Shown: positions 1-12,319, numbered from the stretch's first letter. The stretch is DNA of 64,000 nucleotides from Chrysoperla carnea (GCF_905475395.1 NC_058339.1:71886520-71950519); one strand, 5' to 3'. Notes: a model not told the origin generated them from the sequence alone. Made by a program: numbers and translations.

Positions 1-310
1 ATCTAATTAGCCCATTTCCGTTTATCCGTCTGTTCGTCCATCTGTCATCATGATAACTCAAAAACGAAAAAAGATATCAAACTCAAATTTGTACAGCGTC
101 CTCAGGACATCAAAAGTTAAACTGAGTTCGTAAATAAGTCACATAGGTCAAGTGGGTCTTGAGTCCGTAGGATACATTTTGTAAACCGTAAAAGAAAGAC
201 CAAAAGTTTAAATGTAAAAAATATTCCTTATAAAAAAATAAACAACTTTTGTCTGAATCATTTTTCCGTAAATATCTTTGTTTTCCCATGAGGGGCCAAT
301 TTAGGACAAA
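1..310 (+). repeat. R1 dispersed repeat, partial copy cut by window edge
   Basis: This is a truncated copy of the commonest repeat in the window (R1). Recognisable blocks are a TCCGTCTG-rich stretch, then CATGATAACTCAAAAACG, AAAGATATCAAACT, CAGCGTCCTCAGGACATC and a GTAAATATC...CATGAGGG block. The same blocks recur in the same order at 21.4, 30.0, 35.8, 38.0, 49.7, 52.5, 54.0 and 56.7 kb. No coding capacity is visible. It lies in the intron before the TMEM47-like last exon. Confidence 0.8.
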
Positions 311-1264
311 ACCTAAGTTTTCATTTTCTCAAAAACTATAAAAAGATAGAGAGCTAAAAATTTGTTGATAGCTCTATATAGTTTCATTTGTTTATTTTAA
401 CTTTTGAGTAAAATTAGAGCATGAAAATGATTAAAATATGAGTTATAATTCCGTACACATTCGGTATATGTTCACATACCTCCCAGGTAATATTAAACAG
501 ATTACATCTGAAATCAAAACATTATGTCGAACAGAATTTGATTGAATCAATTTACAAAAATAACAATATCAACACACGTTGTTCATGTCGAAATATTCGA
601 AATTTAAACTTGTCAACAATTTTATACGATTTAAAATTTATATTCAAATTCAATTTCTTTCAATAAAATTCGACATTTTGTTTACGAAAGTAACTTTATT
701 TTATTTTTTTTTATATTTCACCTTTTTTTTCTCTTATCCAACGTGAATTTTTGTACCTCTACAAATATTACAATCCTCAAGGCATATAACTTATTGCTTC
801 ACAAAAAAATCCCATTTATTTCATTTTCATAAAACATGGCTTTTCATAAAACGAATACATTTTTTTTTGCATTCTGATAGAAAGTTATTGTATTCACTCC
901 GAAAATTCTAAAACAAATATTATCTCTGAATTTTAAGACACCCAGAACAGACGCCATTTGCACATTTTGCATATTGGATGAAATTTTGATTGATTATTCA
1001 AAAATTTGACTTTTGTCTTTCGTTTCGTATCGAAATTCAAAATAAATTGATGTTGGTCTTTCACAGTAAATTAAATTTTACATCTCTGTCAATCAAAAAA
1101 TCGGATTTTGTACGTCTTGGCATTATCAAAAAAAAGTTGGTTTTTCTGTTTTCCACGAGAATTTTCTTCCGGATGATTCAGTTTATTATCGGATCCCGTT
1201 TTCTGTATATATTACAAATATTTACAAGGATATCAATATTTTACTTAAGGAACTTTTTATATGA
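311..1264. other. AT-rich intron sequence, nothing recognised
   Basis: This is presumed intron upstream of the exon at 1897. It contains homopolymer runs and a chance 100-codon frame at 990-1292 that is low in complexity and has no splice or homology support. Confidence 0.5.
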
Positions 1265-1800
1265 AACTGAACCAAGTCTAAATCAATTCTGAAAACTTAG
1301 GGGATGGTTGTCCGATTATTTAAGTAAATAAATGACTTCAAAAGTAGGCTTATTTAACCTTGGTTTTATGAGAAAACATTAGATGGATGATATGTTTTCA
1401 TAGATTTATCCAAAACTAGTCGGTGGAAATTAAAAAAAAAAAAAAATGTTTAAATTAAAGTTAAAAATTATTGAAAATAAAAAAAAACCGTTGTGTCCGA
1501 CTAATTAAAGATGTCCGACTTATTAAAGATGGTAGTGGGGATACAAATTTAAGACGAAAAGTAAGAATAAAAATTTTCGATACCTGGAGTGATTTTAAAA
1601 ATACCGAAAATTGAAAGTTTTGTTTAATTATTTAGCTTTCGATATTACGAAAATCAAGGCAGATGTCGAAAAATTTTATTCTTGTTTGTCGTCTACATTC
1701 ATGAAGTTATAACAAAATTCACCATCAAAGTTGAAAATAAGGTACAAATAATTTCAACCACAAATGTAAACTTGCCTTGGTGCTTGTACTACCTTAATCA
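1265..1800 (+). repeat. R3 dispersed repeat, copy 1
   Basis: A block of about 535 bp is repeated in the same orientation at 31530-32128. Shared landmarks in order are GAACCAAGTCTAAATCA (diverged in copy 2), TGATATGTTTTCATAGATTT, AAACTAGTCGGTGGAAAT followed by an A run, CCGACTAATTAA, a purine-rich GGTAGTGG segment and a 3' end reading AAACTTGCCTTGG then TCGTACTACCTTAA or a close variant. There are no obvious terminal inverted repeats and no reading frame. The class is unknown. Confidence 0.75.
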
Positions 1801-1896
1801 AAAAAATTATTTGTATTGTCTCTAAAATTCATAGCCACCACAAGCTATTTTACTGTATATTTTTAAGTAATAAATGTAATGTGTTTTTTTTTCTAG

Positions 1897-2057
1897 GTAA
1901 TCGTACAGTTTGGGAATTTGGTTGGGCATATGGTGTGGGCTGGGGTGCCGCAATATTTTTATTCGGTGGTGTAATATTACTATTGTGCGATAAAGAAAGT
2001 GAAGAAATATATTATAAGGAACGTAAAATAGTTCATGATAATGATTCGAGAGCCTAG
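1897..2057 (+). CDS. TMEM47/claudin-like membrane protein, last coding exon (partial)
   Basis: After a long pyrimidine tract ending TTCTAG, the exon opens in the frame that needs one base from the previous exon. It encodes 52 residues and then TAG. The peptide begins NRTVWEFGWAYGVGWGAAIF, continues as one hydrophobic segment (about residues 9-29) and ends in a charged tail with an EEIYYKER motif. The WxxGWxYGxxWGAxIFxFGG pattern followed by a short tail with a tyrosine pair matches the fourth membrane span and C-terminus of TMEM47 of the PMP22/claudin superfamily, small four-pass proteins of cell-cell junctions. Upstream exons must lie left of the window. The family call rests on the pattern alone; another claudin-like protein is possible. 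Confidence 0.7.
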
Positions 2058-2195
2058 TGGCCGCACACCCTGCCCGATGTTGTTCTCTGATCGTGAGTGC
2101 GTTGCACGCACGTTAGTCAGTTCGTCGTCATATGTGTGCACATGAGAGTATATTTGTTGCTGTAAATGTGTGTTAATGTAATGCGTGACTTTTCA

Positions 2196-2201
2196 AATAA
2201 A
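2196..2201 (+). terminator. Poly(A) signal of the TMEM47-like gene
   Basis: An AATAAA hexamer lies 139 bases after the stop at 2057, in a GT-rich 3' UTR. It is the first such signal downstream of this exon and gives a short, ordinary 3' end. Confidence 0.6.
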
Positions 2202-3494
2202 AAATATTACGTTCAACTACTTATTGGTATGTGTGTGGTTTTATTCAAACGGTACGAATGACTTTTCGTGGCAGATAATAAAAATTTTTAAAAATATATT
2301 ATATTTATATCAAATATTTTTGTTTGTGATAGCAACAAATTCACCTTAAACGGTAAACATATTTTGTTGATTTTATGTAAATTAGAACAGAAGCTGCTCA
2401 TGCGCTAATAATACTTCATCGTTCTTTAATGTTTTCATTTTAAAAATATTTCAACTAACGACTTAACCGAAACATCACAAAAATGCTTTAAAATCGACAT
2501 TCATATGACCTTATCATAAAGACTCCCCCTTTTTAACGGAACAAAAACATGAGTTTGATCATGGGTTTCCAATCAGAAACCGTCGCATTATAAACGACAA
2601 CCAACATAACTTCTGATTGTATTACCTCAACCTATCACAAGTGCTTACCACCTCATTGCAGTGGAGCCTTAGGAATGTATCAAGTTAACTACTAATGTGT
2701 ATACTAATACCTCAATCAGTTTTGTTTGTTATTTTTTAGATGATAGAGTGGCTAATTACTTAATTTTACTTCAAAGGACACTTCTTCATTGAAGAAACGC
2801 TACTTTACTTCGGCTGCTATGCCATCTTACGGTTAGATAGTGCACAAGTAATTTTTTTTTTACTTTACCCAGAAAATAACTTCGAATCAAAGTTTCTCTG
2901 TTATTAGTTACCTTCCTAAAAGATTTAGAATTATTTATTTATAATTTCAGTTCTTAATTTGATCCAAAAATAAATACTTAAATTGGGCAGATAAAATACA
3001 TAGAAACAAATTATGTACTAAATCGAAACCTTTCGTTTTTATTTTAGATTTGCTCAGGACCTTCTATTGCTTTTCAACAACTTATCTATACAGGCTATTA
3101 CTTAGAGCTTGAGGACTTCTTAAATAAACACGAAACGTTGTGTTTTAATAAAACCTAATTTTTTCATATTTAAAATTTCTCAAAATAAACAAAATTCATT
3201 TTAATTACGGACATGATAACTAATTCAAATGTTATCGAAATCTTTCAATTTTCTTTATAGTATACAAAAATTCGAAAGCGTTAATCACAAACTCAAATAT
3301 TTGAACAAAAAACAAAAAATATTCCCTATTTGATGATATTTCAGAAACTTAAAATTTAAAAAGAAAAAATTGCAGATATTTTGTAGAATATTCGACTGCC
3401 GACGTATGAATGTATTTGATGAATAAATGTTATGTATGTAGTATGCGTTTGCTATATACGTAAAATAAAAAATCACAATATTAAAATTTGGAGA
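2202..3494. other. Intergenic, nothing recognised
   Basis: This is AT-rich spacer with no conserved coding frame, RNA gene or clear repeat boundary seen. Confidence 0.5.
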
Positions 3495-3660
3495 TATATG
3501 GGCTGTTTAGAAAGTTCCCGACCCCACTGAATTTTAGAAAATATTGACTGAAAAAATGACTAAAACAAAAGTTGTAAAATTTCGCTTTTTTCAGTTTTAT
3601 TTTTCGGTCATTATTTTCTAAAATTCAGGGGGTGAGGAACTGTATGAACAGCCTGTATAT
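3495..3660. repeat. Foldback element, about 166 bp
   Basis: The first and last ~55 bases are inverted copies of each other. The left arm carries GGCTGTTTAGAAAGTTC and CTGAATTTTAGAAAAT, and the right arm carries the complements ATTTTCTAAAATTCAG and GAACAGCCTG. The loop is short. A related half copy (GAATTTTAGAAAATAATGAC) occurs at 10690-10735. It is probably a MITE; no target duplication could be fixed. Confidence 0.8.
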
Positions 3661-3830
3661 TATATCTATTCAAAGATATTTTTTTAGTTACATCAACATC
3701 AACAAAAATTATATAATTACCAAACATATCATAAATTATAAATACATCAATTAATTATAATTAACAAACATTTGCAAAATTACAAATTTTAATTTTGTGA
3801 TACCATTTACTTTTTGTGTAATACATGATA

Positions 3831-4351
3831 TAGGTCTAGGGCCAGGTGTTGTATATTTAACAGTTATTTCAGAATAGTTGGAAATTTGAGCGGCTGTTGT
3901 CAAAATCTTATCTAAAAACTTTTTCCTCTACGAAAATTTTCTCAGCCATAGAGACTTCCCTATGAGTAGGAATGGAAAATTATTTATTGCGTGGAAAATG
4001 TAAAATTGATTAAATTGATTTTGTCTGACACTCAAAAAGAAGGGTGTTCGTTGGCCGACGCCTTAATAATTGCAATTTTTAAGGTATCGGGCACGTTATT
4101 TTTAAGAAAAGGTATTGGAAAGAACGAAAATCTCGTTCGGGACCGAGCAAGTTTATATTTAATTATATTCCGATTTGAATATCATTCTCTAACAATATTC
4201 TTCAATTTTAAATTTGTCACGCAATTAGAAATTTTCCATGCATCCTGAAAAAAAAGCCTCCGGCTACGAAAACTTTCGTTGTTAGATACGACCTTGACAA
4301 TAGCCTCTCTTTTTAACCGACTGTCAAATGCTACACCTGGGCCTAGACCAA
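3831..4351. repeat. Foldback element, about 520 bp
   Basis: The left end TAGGTCTAGGGCCAGGTGT is answered at the right end by ACACCTGGGCCTAGACCA. Diverged inverted similarity continues inward for roughly 110 bases, including the pair GTTGTCAAAATCTTATC and GATACGACCTTGACAA. The frame of 85 codons inside (3991-4248) has no recognisable domain and is most likely chance. Confidence 0.7.
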
Positions 4352-5136
4352 ACAAACCTAATTTTTTTAAATCATCATTAATAATAAATATTGAAAAAAT
4401 TTGACATCATCAATTATCGACGATGTATTACATAGAAAGTAATTTATTTTCCGTAATGGTTACCATTTTTTCATTGGTATTTAAAAGAGATTAATTATTG
4501 TAATCGATTTACCATAATGTTTGAATGCAGGTGTGATTCTATGAGACAACCCGGGCAGGATTGATGTGTGCTCTTAAAAACTAAATACACAAACAAATAA
4601 AAAACAAAGACTATTTTATATATCGATGTTTAGACGAAAATATTGAAAATTTTAAAATTTAAGCAAACCAACTCAGTGTTTATATAGATAGTATATAAGT
4701 TATTATTAATTATAAATATTATAAATACCTATACATATTAAATATTAAGTCTAATTAATAATTACAAGGTGTATTCATTTTTAATAAATAAATAACGTAT
4801 TTTAAAAAAAAAAATATAAAGACCAAATAAATTGTAACAATTTTCTCTATTTCAATATTTTTACATATCACAGAGAAGTATTGAACATGAGTTGTATTAT
4901 GTAAAATATTTTCAATAATTATTTATTTCTTCTTTTATTTATAAACTATTTTTTCATCTTCGGTGCTAAATCTTATCAACAAATTAATTAAAAAAATAAT
5001 CAACACACTTTTGGTGTCTAAATATTCTTGAACTATAAATTGTAAGAACATCATGCCAAAACTGCTAAGAAATTAATGATTATATTATAATTACAAATTT
5101 TCTAATAAGTGAATTAATTGTTAATTTAGTTTAATT
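4352..5136. other. Intergenic, nothing recognised
   Basis: This is AT-rich spacer with several AATAAA hexamers but no gene assignable to them. Confidence 0.5.
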
Positions 5137-5424
5137 AGCCTTTTTCCTCTGACGGTTAAAAAAGATCCGCTAAATGGCAGCACTAAGGAGGAGTACATTT
5201 AAAATAATTTTCCGTTTCTGTATGACAGAATTTAAATTCGCTTCAACATTAAATGTATTGATTTAATTGAATATGTTTTTTTAGATTCCCACAGATCGTA
5301 AAAAAAGCCAAAATGTGTCGAAAAGGATTCTATATATTTATAAAGAAACGCCGAAGGCTTTTATATGTACTCTCCCCTCCGTGCTGCCATCTAGCGGATC
5401 CTTTTTTCTTCAGAGGAAAAACGG
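5137..5424. repeat. Foldback MITE, about 288 bp
   Basis: The termini are inverted repeats of about 60 bases. The left end reads CCTTTTTCCTCTGA and then GATCCGCTAAATGGCAGCAC. The right end holds GTGCTGCCATCTAGCGGATC and then TCAGAGGAAAAACGG. Possible 5-bp flanks TAATT stand on both sides, but the flanks are themselves partly palindromic, so the target duplication is uncertain. There is no coding capacity. Confidence 0.85.
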
Positions 5425-8400
5425 TAATTCATTGAGCAAGGGGTCAAAAAGAAAACAGATATAACCAAATCGGATGAATTTGGTAGCTGAAATTACAATT
5501 ATTACTCTATATCAGAGATGGCGCACGAGACAATATTATTACGAACGAATTTACTTGCAATGACGCATAGCATAATAGTTAATTTCATTGGCACAACTGT
5601 ATTTTAAAGTTTATTTGTGTTATATTTACGATTTTTAACTATTTTTTATTATGGCCTAGTTCAGCAAAAATCAAAAAGTGTAAGATAGTAAGTGTGTCAG
5701 AGAATTTAAAACTTGGTAGTATTATTATTTTCCTAATAATTGCGAAGTCAAAATTATTTGACTTTCTAGGACCTCAATAATATTTTCTTTAGAAAAATGG
5801 ACACCTTAATAGATTCGCCAACCCTACTATATACGATTATCAAACAATTCAATAATGATCAAAGAGTGTTTTTATTAATCGCTTGACCTTCCGGGCAGGG
5901 TTGCAATATATCATGTTTTTTTTGCAAGAAGATCAGTAAGAGTAATGAAAAATGTCAGATCTACCGTAAAAATTACATGATATCTATAAATCCTGCTTCC
6001 GGAATGAATATCGAAGGTTTTCTTCGACATCTTAATCAAAATGTAAAGTTCATGTTATTGAGCCACATTTTACTAATAAAATTTAAAATTGCCTATCATC
6101 AACTCAACCTAAAGTTAAGATGAGCTTTTTGACACTTGTTGGCGGGAAAATATAGACCAAAACCATCAAACTATCCGTTTTATTCTCTAGTTAATTTTAA
6201 ATACGATTTAAGTTTTTATTGCATTAAATTATATTGACATTCTCTATTATTAAATTCGATTAAGTTTTTCTTCAAAATTGACATTAGCGATTACAATAGG
6301 CCAGTTAAGCAGATATAACACGCTTAACGATCAACCAATAAGAAATACAATTACCCTTACTTCATTGTTTCTAATCTCATTTCTCAATTGTATCATAAGA
6401 AACAAACCCAATTAATTTGATTATGATTTAGCATCAATTTGCACATATATTTTGCACAAAATGTTTTGAATAAAATTAATTTTAAGGTCACAATATCAAA
6501 TACACCTTGTAATTTTTTGCGAATGTAATTTTTTTTTTTTTTAGTTGATAAGTTACTATTGTAAAAAAGTAAGCTACACCAATGATTTATTAATTCAATT
6601 TTTTTTTTTTTTTTCAAATTAATAAATACATTTGGTGTAAAAATTAATGTAATAGAAGACATTTTCTTTTTTTGATTTGAAATGATTTATAGTAATAATA
6701 AATCCTAATAAATTTTCAATCATGATTTTTTAATCATCTTTCAACCATCATCAAGTAATTTTTAACTCCGAACGCATTTATATATTGGGATTTAGTATAC
6801 TCTTAATCAAAAATATAAATATTATATATACATAATATATAGTTTGGCACTATTTTATAAACTTTTTATAAACAAAAAAAATTCATTCATATTATTGAAT
6901 AGTTTAAAATAACAAAACAAAAATTTATTAATATTATTAACATCTGTTTTGAACGTATTTATTGTATGTTAAGCACGTAATTCGATTAAGCATATTCCAT
7001 TCGAATATCTTTTGTATTTAATTTTAAACAATTATATACGTTGGGATACATTTTTCATTTTCATTTAATTTAAAATGAATAAAATTGATAGTAAATACGA
7101 ATTAAAAGTAGAACACAAAAACATATGTAATAAATGAAGTATTATAGTGGACAAAAACTCGCTCTTTTAAATAAATTAACACCAGTCATGCTATGCCAAT
7201 CGAATTCGTGAGAAATTCACACAATTTTTACCGCCCTTTCTTTTTACTGTTGCTTGTAGATTAATGTGAATGAACTTCCTAATTTTCTACTTGACTCGAT
7301 TTCCAATCTTTCTAGTCAAATTTAAGAGAGCGTTACGTACTAAAGCAATAAAAAAGTGTTACCTTACAAAAATGCTCTCTTGATTAACTGAATAACATTA
7401 TTGACATGTTTCAATCTGTATGATCATCCTCTAATTGTTTGAGGATGTGCGTACGGATCGAAATAAGTCACTAATATTCATTGAATGAAAAGTGAATTTT
7501 TTGGAAAATAAAACTTGTAAATTTTATTCTTCAGTCATTTTTTCGAACTACCATATGAAAGTAATCTTCCATTGTATCCCAGTTTTATAATTGTTTAACT
7601 CAAATTCAAATGATTATAACGGGAGTACCTATTTATTGATTAATTGTTAAAATAATATTTTGTACAAAAGTAAAATTAACTGCCAACTTTTTTTATAAAA
7701 CATAAAAGAAAATTTAAAAACTAAAACTAAATATTTTAAGCATACATTTAAAAAAGAAAATCTCGAAACGAAAATAACGTGCTTTACATACTAATTATAA
7801 ATACTGTTCTACAATAAATAAGAAAATCCAAAATAATATTTCAATATATATTCTTTTAACATATTTTTAAAAAATTTCATATTATATTTATGGAAAAGTT
7901 GAATTAGAACGAAGAAAACATTTGGAAAATAATGTATAAGAATTTAAATATTTATAGTACAGAAAGAAATCATTTTTTATTTTTCTTTAATTCAAAAAAA
8001 TTTTCAACGGTTACAATTAATTAATTTATTCAAAAAAATAAATTACATAATTTACTTCTAATATTTAGACTTTTGGACCAACTTTTTTTTTTTTGTTGGT
8101 AAATCTAGTTTTAGTCTTGTATTTTTCGAAGTAGAGTTATTGAAAGTATATAATTTTTTTTTATATATATTTTTTTTAAATATTATTCGAAATAAGAAAT
8201 ATTATGGACTGACTCAAAAAATTTAAATTTCATTAACTCTACTAAACTTATTTTGCATTTCTATAATTATTTATAATTTAATTTTAAACACTTTGTAATC
8301 TCCTAACTTGTAATTTACTAATTTCTACTACTATTTTCTAAGTTTTAGTTTCTAAGTTAATGAATCGCGAGCATACGACATCGAAAATTGTCGCTATATG

Positions 8401-9542
8401 GATTTAGAATTTCTAGGGCTTTACGATTGCATTTAATATAAAATTGTCATGAAAAATCAACACTTGCCCAGATACGTGTAACTTTCCATGGAAAGTTATA
8501 TTATTGTTCCTGAAGTGGCCTTTTTTACAATAAAAGAAGCAAAAGCTCCCACAAGAGAAATTCTATGGCATCAATTTTAATTTTTCATTACGGTGTTTGT
8601 CTAATCTTACAAATTTTTCATCCATATTACGACAATTTTAATGTTTTATACTTCCAAACCATAATTTTTATAAATATTAAATATGTTTTTAATACTTACA
8701 TAATTTCCAATCGACTCTTCTTCATATTTTTAAGATATTCGACGTTTTTTCAAATTATGAAAAACGAAATCAAAGACTATTTTTTATTTGTTAATATTTC
8801 ATGAAAAAATAATGAAATGGAAAATTTTTAAACATTCCAAAATCATCCATTTCTTTCGAACTCGAAATGAAGACTTCTAACAAAATCATAGAAACCTTTA
8901 TTAGACGTTAACCATTATTTGAACGAAATGTTATAATTAAAATATTATTCTAGTGTTACAACAGAACAGAGACACATTCTTCATCGAAAAATTTCTAAAT
9001 GATGTATTCTTATAAAAAAAATTCGTTTACAAATATATGGTTAGTTATATTATAAAGTAAAAAAAAAACAAAACATAGAAAATATCTCTAAAAAAAATTG
9101 AAAAATTATTAAAAACATATTAAAATCCAAAAAATAGAGTAAAAAATTTATTTATTTTCAATTTAATTTACATAAAAAAAAAGTGTTTCATTTTTAACAA
9201 ATGTAGAATTCTAACAAGAACAAGTATATTTACTTAAATAATATACAATTGATATTAAAAAAATAAATAAAAATTATTAAAAACATGGAATTGAGTTGAA
9301 TTTTTTGAAAGCATAATTGGTATGATTTATTGGAATAATAAAACATAAAAAATAATTATTGGATTGAGAATAATTTCAGTATAAAAAAAATATTAAAAAA
9401 TAAAGTAGATTTCTCATGCCAATTAAATTATGTAATTGTGATACAATTTAAAAACAGCTTATGTATACAACAAACTTTAATAATAAATGTTAAATAGTTT
9501 CACTAATATTGTTGGTTTTTTTTACTTTCCGTTTTTTTCTAG
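5425..9542. other. Long AT-rich intergenic stretch
   Basis: About 4 kb is dominated by A/T runs, with chance frames at 6393-6662 (-) and 8565-8804 (+) that are full of Phe, Ile, Lys and Asn. I see no gene, RNA or clear repeat boundary. Confidence 0.5.
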
Positions 9543-9577
9543 GTAGTACAGCAGTGTCGAGGCCCTTAGTTACATAG
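9543..9577 (+). CDS. Candidate short terminal exon (STAVSRPLVT-stop)
   Basis: A strong acceptor (a pyrimidine tract ending TTTTTTTCTAG) is followed by GT and then codons for STAVSRPLVT and TAG. An AATAAA at 9687-9692 lies 110 bases later. The exon enters in the same phase as the TMEM47-like last exon at 1897 and also begins with GTA, so it could be an alternative last exon of that gene. Nothing in the peptide is recognisable and the evidence is only splice-like sequence. Confidence 0.22.
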
Positions 9578-9774
9578 TTCACCTCTACTTTTTCTGCTAA
9601 AATAATACAATTTTAAATGCCAATTATTTGTGTGAGGCATGACAGACGTTTAGAACATAATTTAGAGATTAAGTTCATTATAAGTAAATAAATACCGAAA
9701 CCGTTAATTAGTCAATTTTAAGTTCTCAGTACCTGGATTTTTTTATTTTATTTTATTTTTGTTTTTTGGTAAAT

Positions 9775-9905
9775 CGTGATTTTTTGGGATAAAAGTTTCC
9801 GAGATAAACCGACGCTTTCTAAAAATCAAACCCCCTGCATACTAAATTTCATGAAAATCGTTGGAGCTGTTTCCGAGATTTCTATATATTTGGAATAGGG
9901 AATAT
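9775..9905 (+). repeat. Retrotransposon-like remnant
   Basis: The segment reading AAATTTCATGAAAATCGTTG followed by GAGCTGTTTCCGAGATTT is typical of the tails of insect repeats, in which one frame reads like KFHENRW. It is short, decayed and unclassified. Confidence 0.4.
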
Positions 9906-10935
9906 TCATATATTTTTTTTATATTTTTAATTCATTGCTTACACCGTTGTAACAAAGTAAAAATATAAATACTTCTTAAAAATGCTGTATTTAAGTGTAA
10001 AAAAATATTTAAAATACATTAAAATTTTGAGATATTTAAACGCAGTTTTTTATCGATCTCTGTTGATGACGGATAAGTACGTGATCTGTCAATTGGTGAC
10101 AGTTCAATGGATAATTTACACTTTAAAAAAATGAATTTACAACACAGAATTTACACTCGTTATTATTAAGTTTTCTAATAAAAAGCCGTAGAATAGTATA
10201 ATTTAATGAAATACCATATAAAATGTAAGTAATTAATATAATACAGTATGTCAACAAATTTGACAAGCTATGATGTCACGTCCGTATAAAAATTTGAATT
10301 TCCGTTTTAGAAATTTTTAAATGCCCTCACTGAATTTATACTTTTATTAATTAATTTTAAGTAATTAAAAAGATATTAATTACTAAAATAATGGTTTAGT
10401 TGAAATGTCCAATCATTAAAGTTACGGAAGAAAAATATTTGAACCAAATTTAAATTTAATGAATACTCCCTATTCAAGAATTGCTCGTTTAAATATATAA
10501 GATACGCTGCCTTTAGCTCAGTACTCATAAAAATAAAGTTATTAAATTCTCTGACAGATTAAGGCCACACTGAAGTTTAACGTTATTAAAAGAAAAAATT
10601 TTGCCCAATAAACTTGTAAAATAAAAATACAATTATTGTATTTTGTCCTTCTAATAACGCTAAATATATTTATAAAAGTTTATTTGAAATGAATTTTAGA
10701 AAATAATGACTGAAAAAAAATGAACAAGATAAAAGTTTTCGTGCAATCTCATGGTGATCTTGAATTTGAGCTTAATCTTGACCATTCTTAAATGATTTTT
10801 GTATAAGGTTATTTCACGCAAAAATTACAAAACCGTGATTCTTAGGTGATAGGAAGGGTATTTTTGGAATAATCTCCAAAATCTCATATAAAGACCGATT
10901 TCTCGAATCGATTTCATACGATATCATTGAAACTG
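9906..10935. other. Intergenic; one repeat half copy
   Basis: The only recognised item is the half copy of the 3495-3660 foldback element at about 10690-10735. The rest is AT-rich spacer, and its last part is the 3' UTR of Artemis. Confidence 0.5.
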
Positions 10936-10941
10936 TTTATT
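10936..10941 (-). terminator. Candidate poly(A) signal of Artemis
   Basis: TTTATT on the + strand is AATAAA on the - strand. It lies about 180 bases past the Artemis stop codon, a normal distance for a 3' UTR. Confidence 0.5.
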
Positions 10942-11119
10942 TGATGGTTAAATAAACAGAATTTTCGTAATTTATCGGAACTAATTGAAAAATTCCAAAA
11001 GTCAAGAGCAAATTTTTTTGGATGTTTTGAAATTAATTTTTTAAAAGTCATATATGAAGATCTACAATGATTTTAGTTAGTTTCTCAATATTAACTAAAC
11101 TTAATTTGACAAATGTTAA

Positions 11120-12319
11120 TTAAGATAATTTAGGATATTTTTCTGGGGGAGTGCAAGGTAACAATGAATCATCTGAACTTTGACTACATTTGTCTAAACT
11201 CTCATCCTCGGGTTCAATAATTAATGGTTCAGAATCCTCCTTATCAGAATCAAAAGTTTCGTTAGAGCTTTTATTATAATTATTGATAAACGTTGAAACA
11301 AAATCATTATGTTTGTGATCTACACAAGCAACAACTTTTTTTGGTTTCAAGTATTTCAATAAATACTTAATTTCAGAATATGAAGAGTGACACGAGTAAC
11401 AAACTCGTACTGAATAATCGCCAACTTCGGAAATACATAATTGTTGGTCTTTATCAATAACGAATTTATCTTTGGTCCAATATAAAGCCGTTGGACTTAT
11501 TTGTAATATTTTGTTACCTCGGCATAAATGACAACATCCAAATTTCTGAGACGCATGTATTCGAGATGAATTTCCATCGAAAGTGTAAACATTTTCCATT
11601 TCGGGTATTTTAGAATAAACGTCTTCGTATTCCTTATGAACATAAATTTTTTCTTTCAACTTTTCATAAATTGCAATAAATAATTGTTCCGAGCCACAAA
11701 CAGCAGATAATTTTATAAAAGTTGAATTGTTTTTATCTTTAATTAACCAGTCTTGAATTATATCACATATTTTCTTGGCCGATTCTGCTCGATTTGGAAA
11801 CCAATCGTATACTGGATTTAAAAAAGTGGTATCCAGATATAATGTATCAATTTGTTTTACAACCGATTCGTCATAATCAGCATGCAATCTTCGGTATTTC
11901 ATGAATCCCTCATTTTCAATCCGTATATCTCCCGTATATAAAATTCTCTTTGAATTTGTTTCAAATAAAAACATCACTGCTCCAGCACAATGACCAGTTG
12001 GTAAAAGCGAAACAGAAACATTTACATCATTTTCGGTAATTAACGTTGAATACTTCAAACTTAACGTCTTAATGTGCCATAAAATATCAGAATTGGACGG
12101 TTTTAATTTTGGTGTTAATAATAGTTTAGTTAATTCGGACATATAAACATATTTATTCGTCTCTTTTAAATGATTTACAAAAATTTCTTCAAATAGCCCT
12201 TCCGTATGATCACTATGAATATGTGATAGGAAAAAAGCTTTTGCAAAATAGTTTTCTTCTTTAAAATAGTCAACAGAAATATCCGGGATTTCTGTAATTA
12301 CACCATCAAAAGTACTCAT
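11120..12319 (-). CDS. DCLRE1C: Artemis-type nuclease (DCLRE1C/SNM1 family), complete, single exon
   Basis: This 399-residue metallo-beta-lactamase/beta-CASP nuclease would open hairpins and trim DNA ends during non-homologous end joining in the nucleus. The start MSTFDGVITEIPDISVDYF and the HxHxDH motif (H33, H35, D37, H38) stand where vertebrate Artemis has them. H110 (LLPTGH), D131 (YTGD) and H311 (CHSSYSEI) complete the metal site, and D163 (YLDTTF) opens the beta-CASP part, which runs to about residue 335. The tail of about 50 residues is acidic and serine-rich, far shorter than the vertebrate C-terminal region. The start is supported by an in-frame TAA twelve codons upstream and an AAA before ATG. 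Of the Artemis-specific zinc ligands, H228, H255 and C266 are in place, but the expected second ligand Cys is S257, with C262 and C263 close by. No frameshift or internal stop is present. SNM1A/B are less likely given the N-terminus and HSSYSE. Confidence 0.93.
   Translation of the reverse strand: MSTFDGVITEIPDISVDYFKEENYFAKAFFLSHIHSDHTEGLFEEIFVNHLKETNKYVYMSELTKLLLTPKLKPSNSDILWHIKTLSLKYSTLITENDVNVSVSLLPTGHCAGAVMFLFETNSKRILYTGDIRIENEGFMKYRRLHADYDESVVKQIDTLYLDTTFLNPVYDWFPNRAESAKKICDIIQDWLIKDKNNSTFIKLSAVCGSEQLFIAIYEKLKEKIYVHKEYEDVYSKIPEMENVYTFDGNSSRIHASQKFGCCHLCRGNKILQISPTALYWTKDKFVIDKDQQLCISEVGDYSVRVCYSCHSSYSEIKYLLKYLKPKKVVACVDHKHNDFVSTFINNYNKSSNETFDSDKEDSEPLIIEPEDESLDKCSQSSDDSLLPCTPPEKYPKLS

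Noticed and set aside
990..1292. 100-codon + frame
   Set aside because: It is rich in Phe, Ile, Lys and Leu, lies in an intron, and has no domain or splice support; chance in AT-rich DNA.
3991..4248. 85-codon + frame
   Set aside because: It lies wholly inside a foldback element and has no recognisable domain.
6393..6662. 89-codon - frame
   Set aside because: It is composed of runs of Lys, Asn, Phe and Ile from homopolymer tracts.
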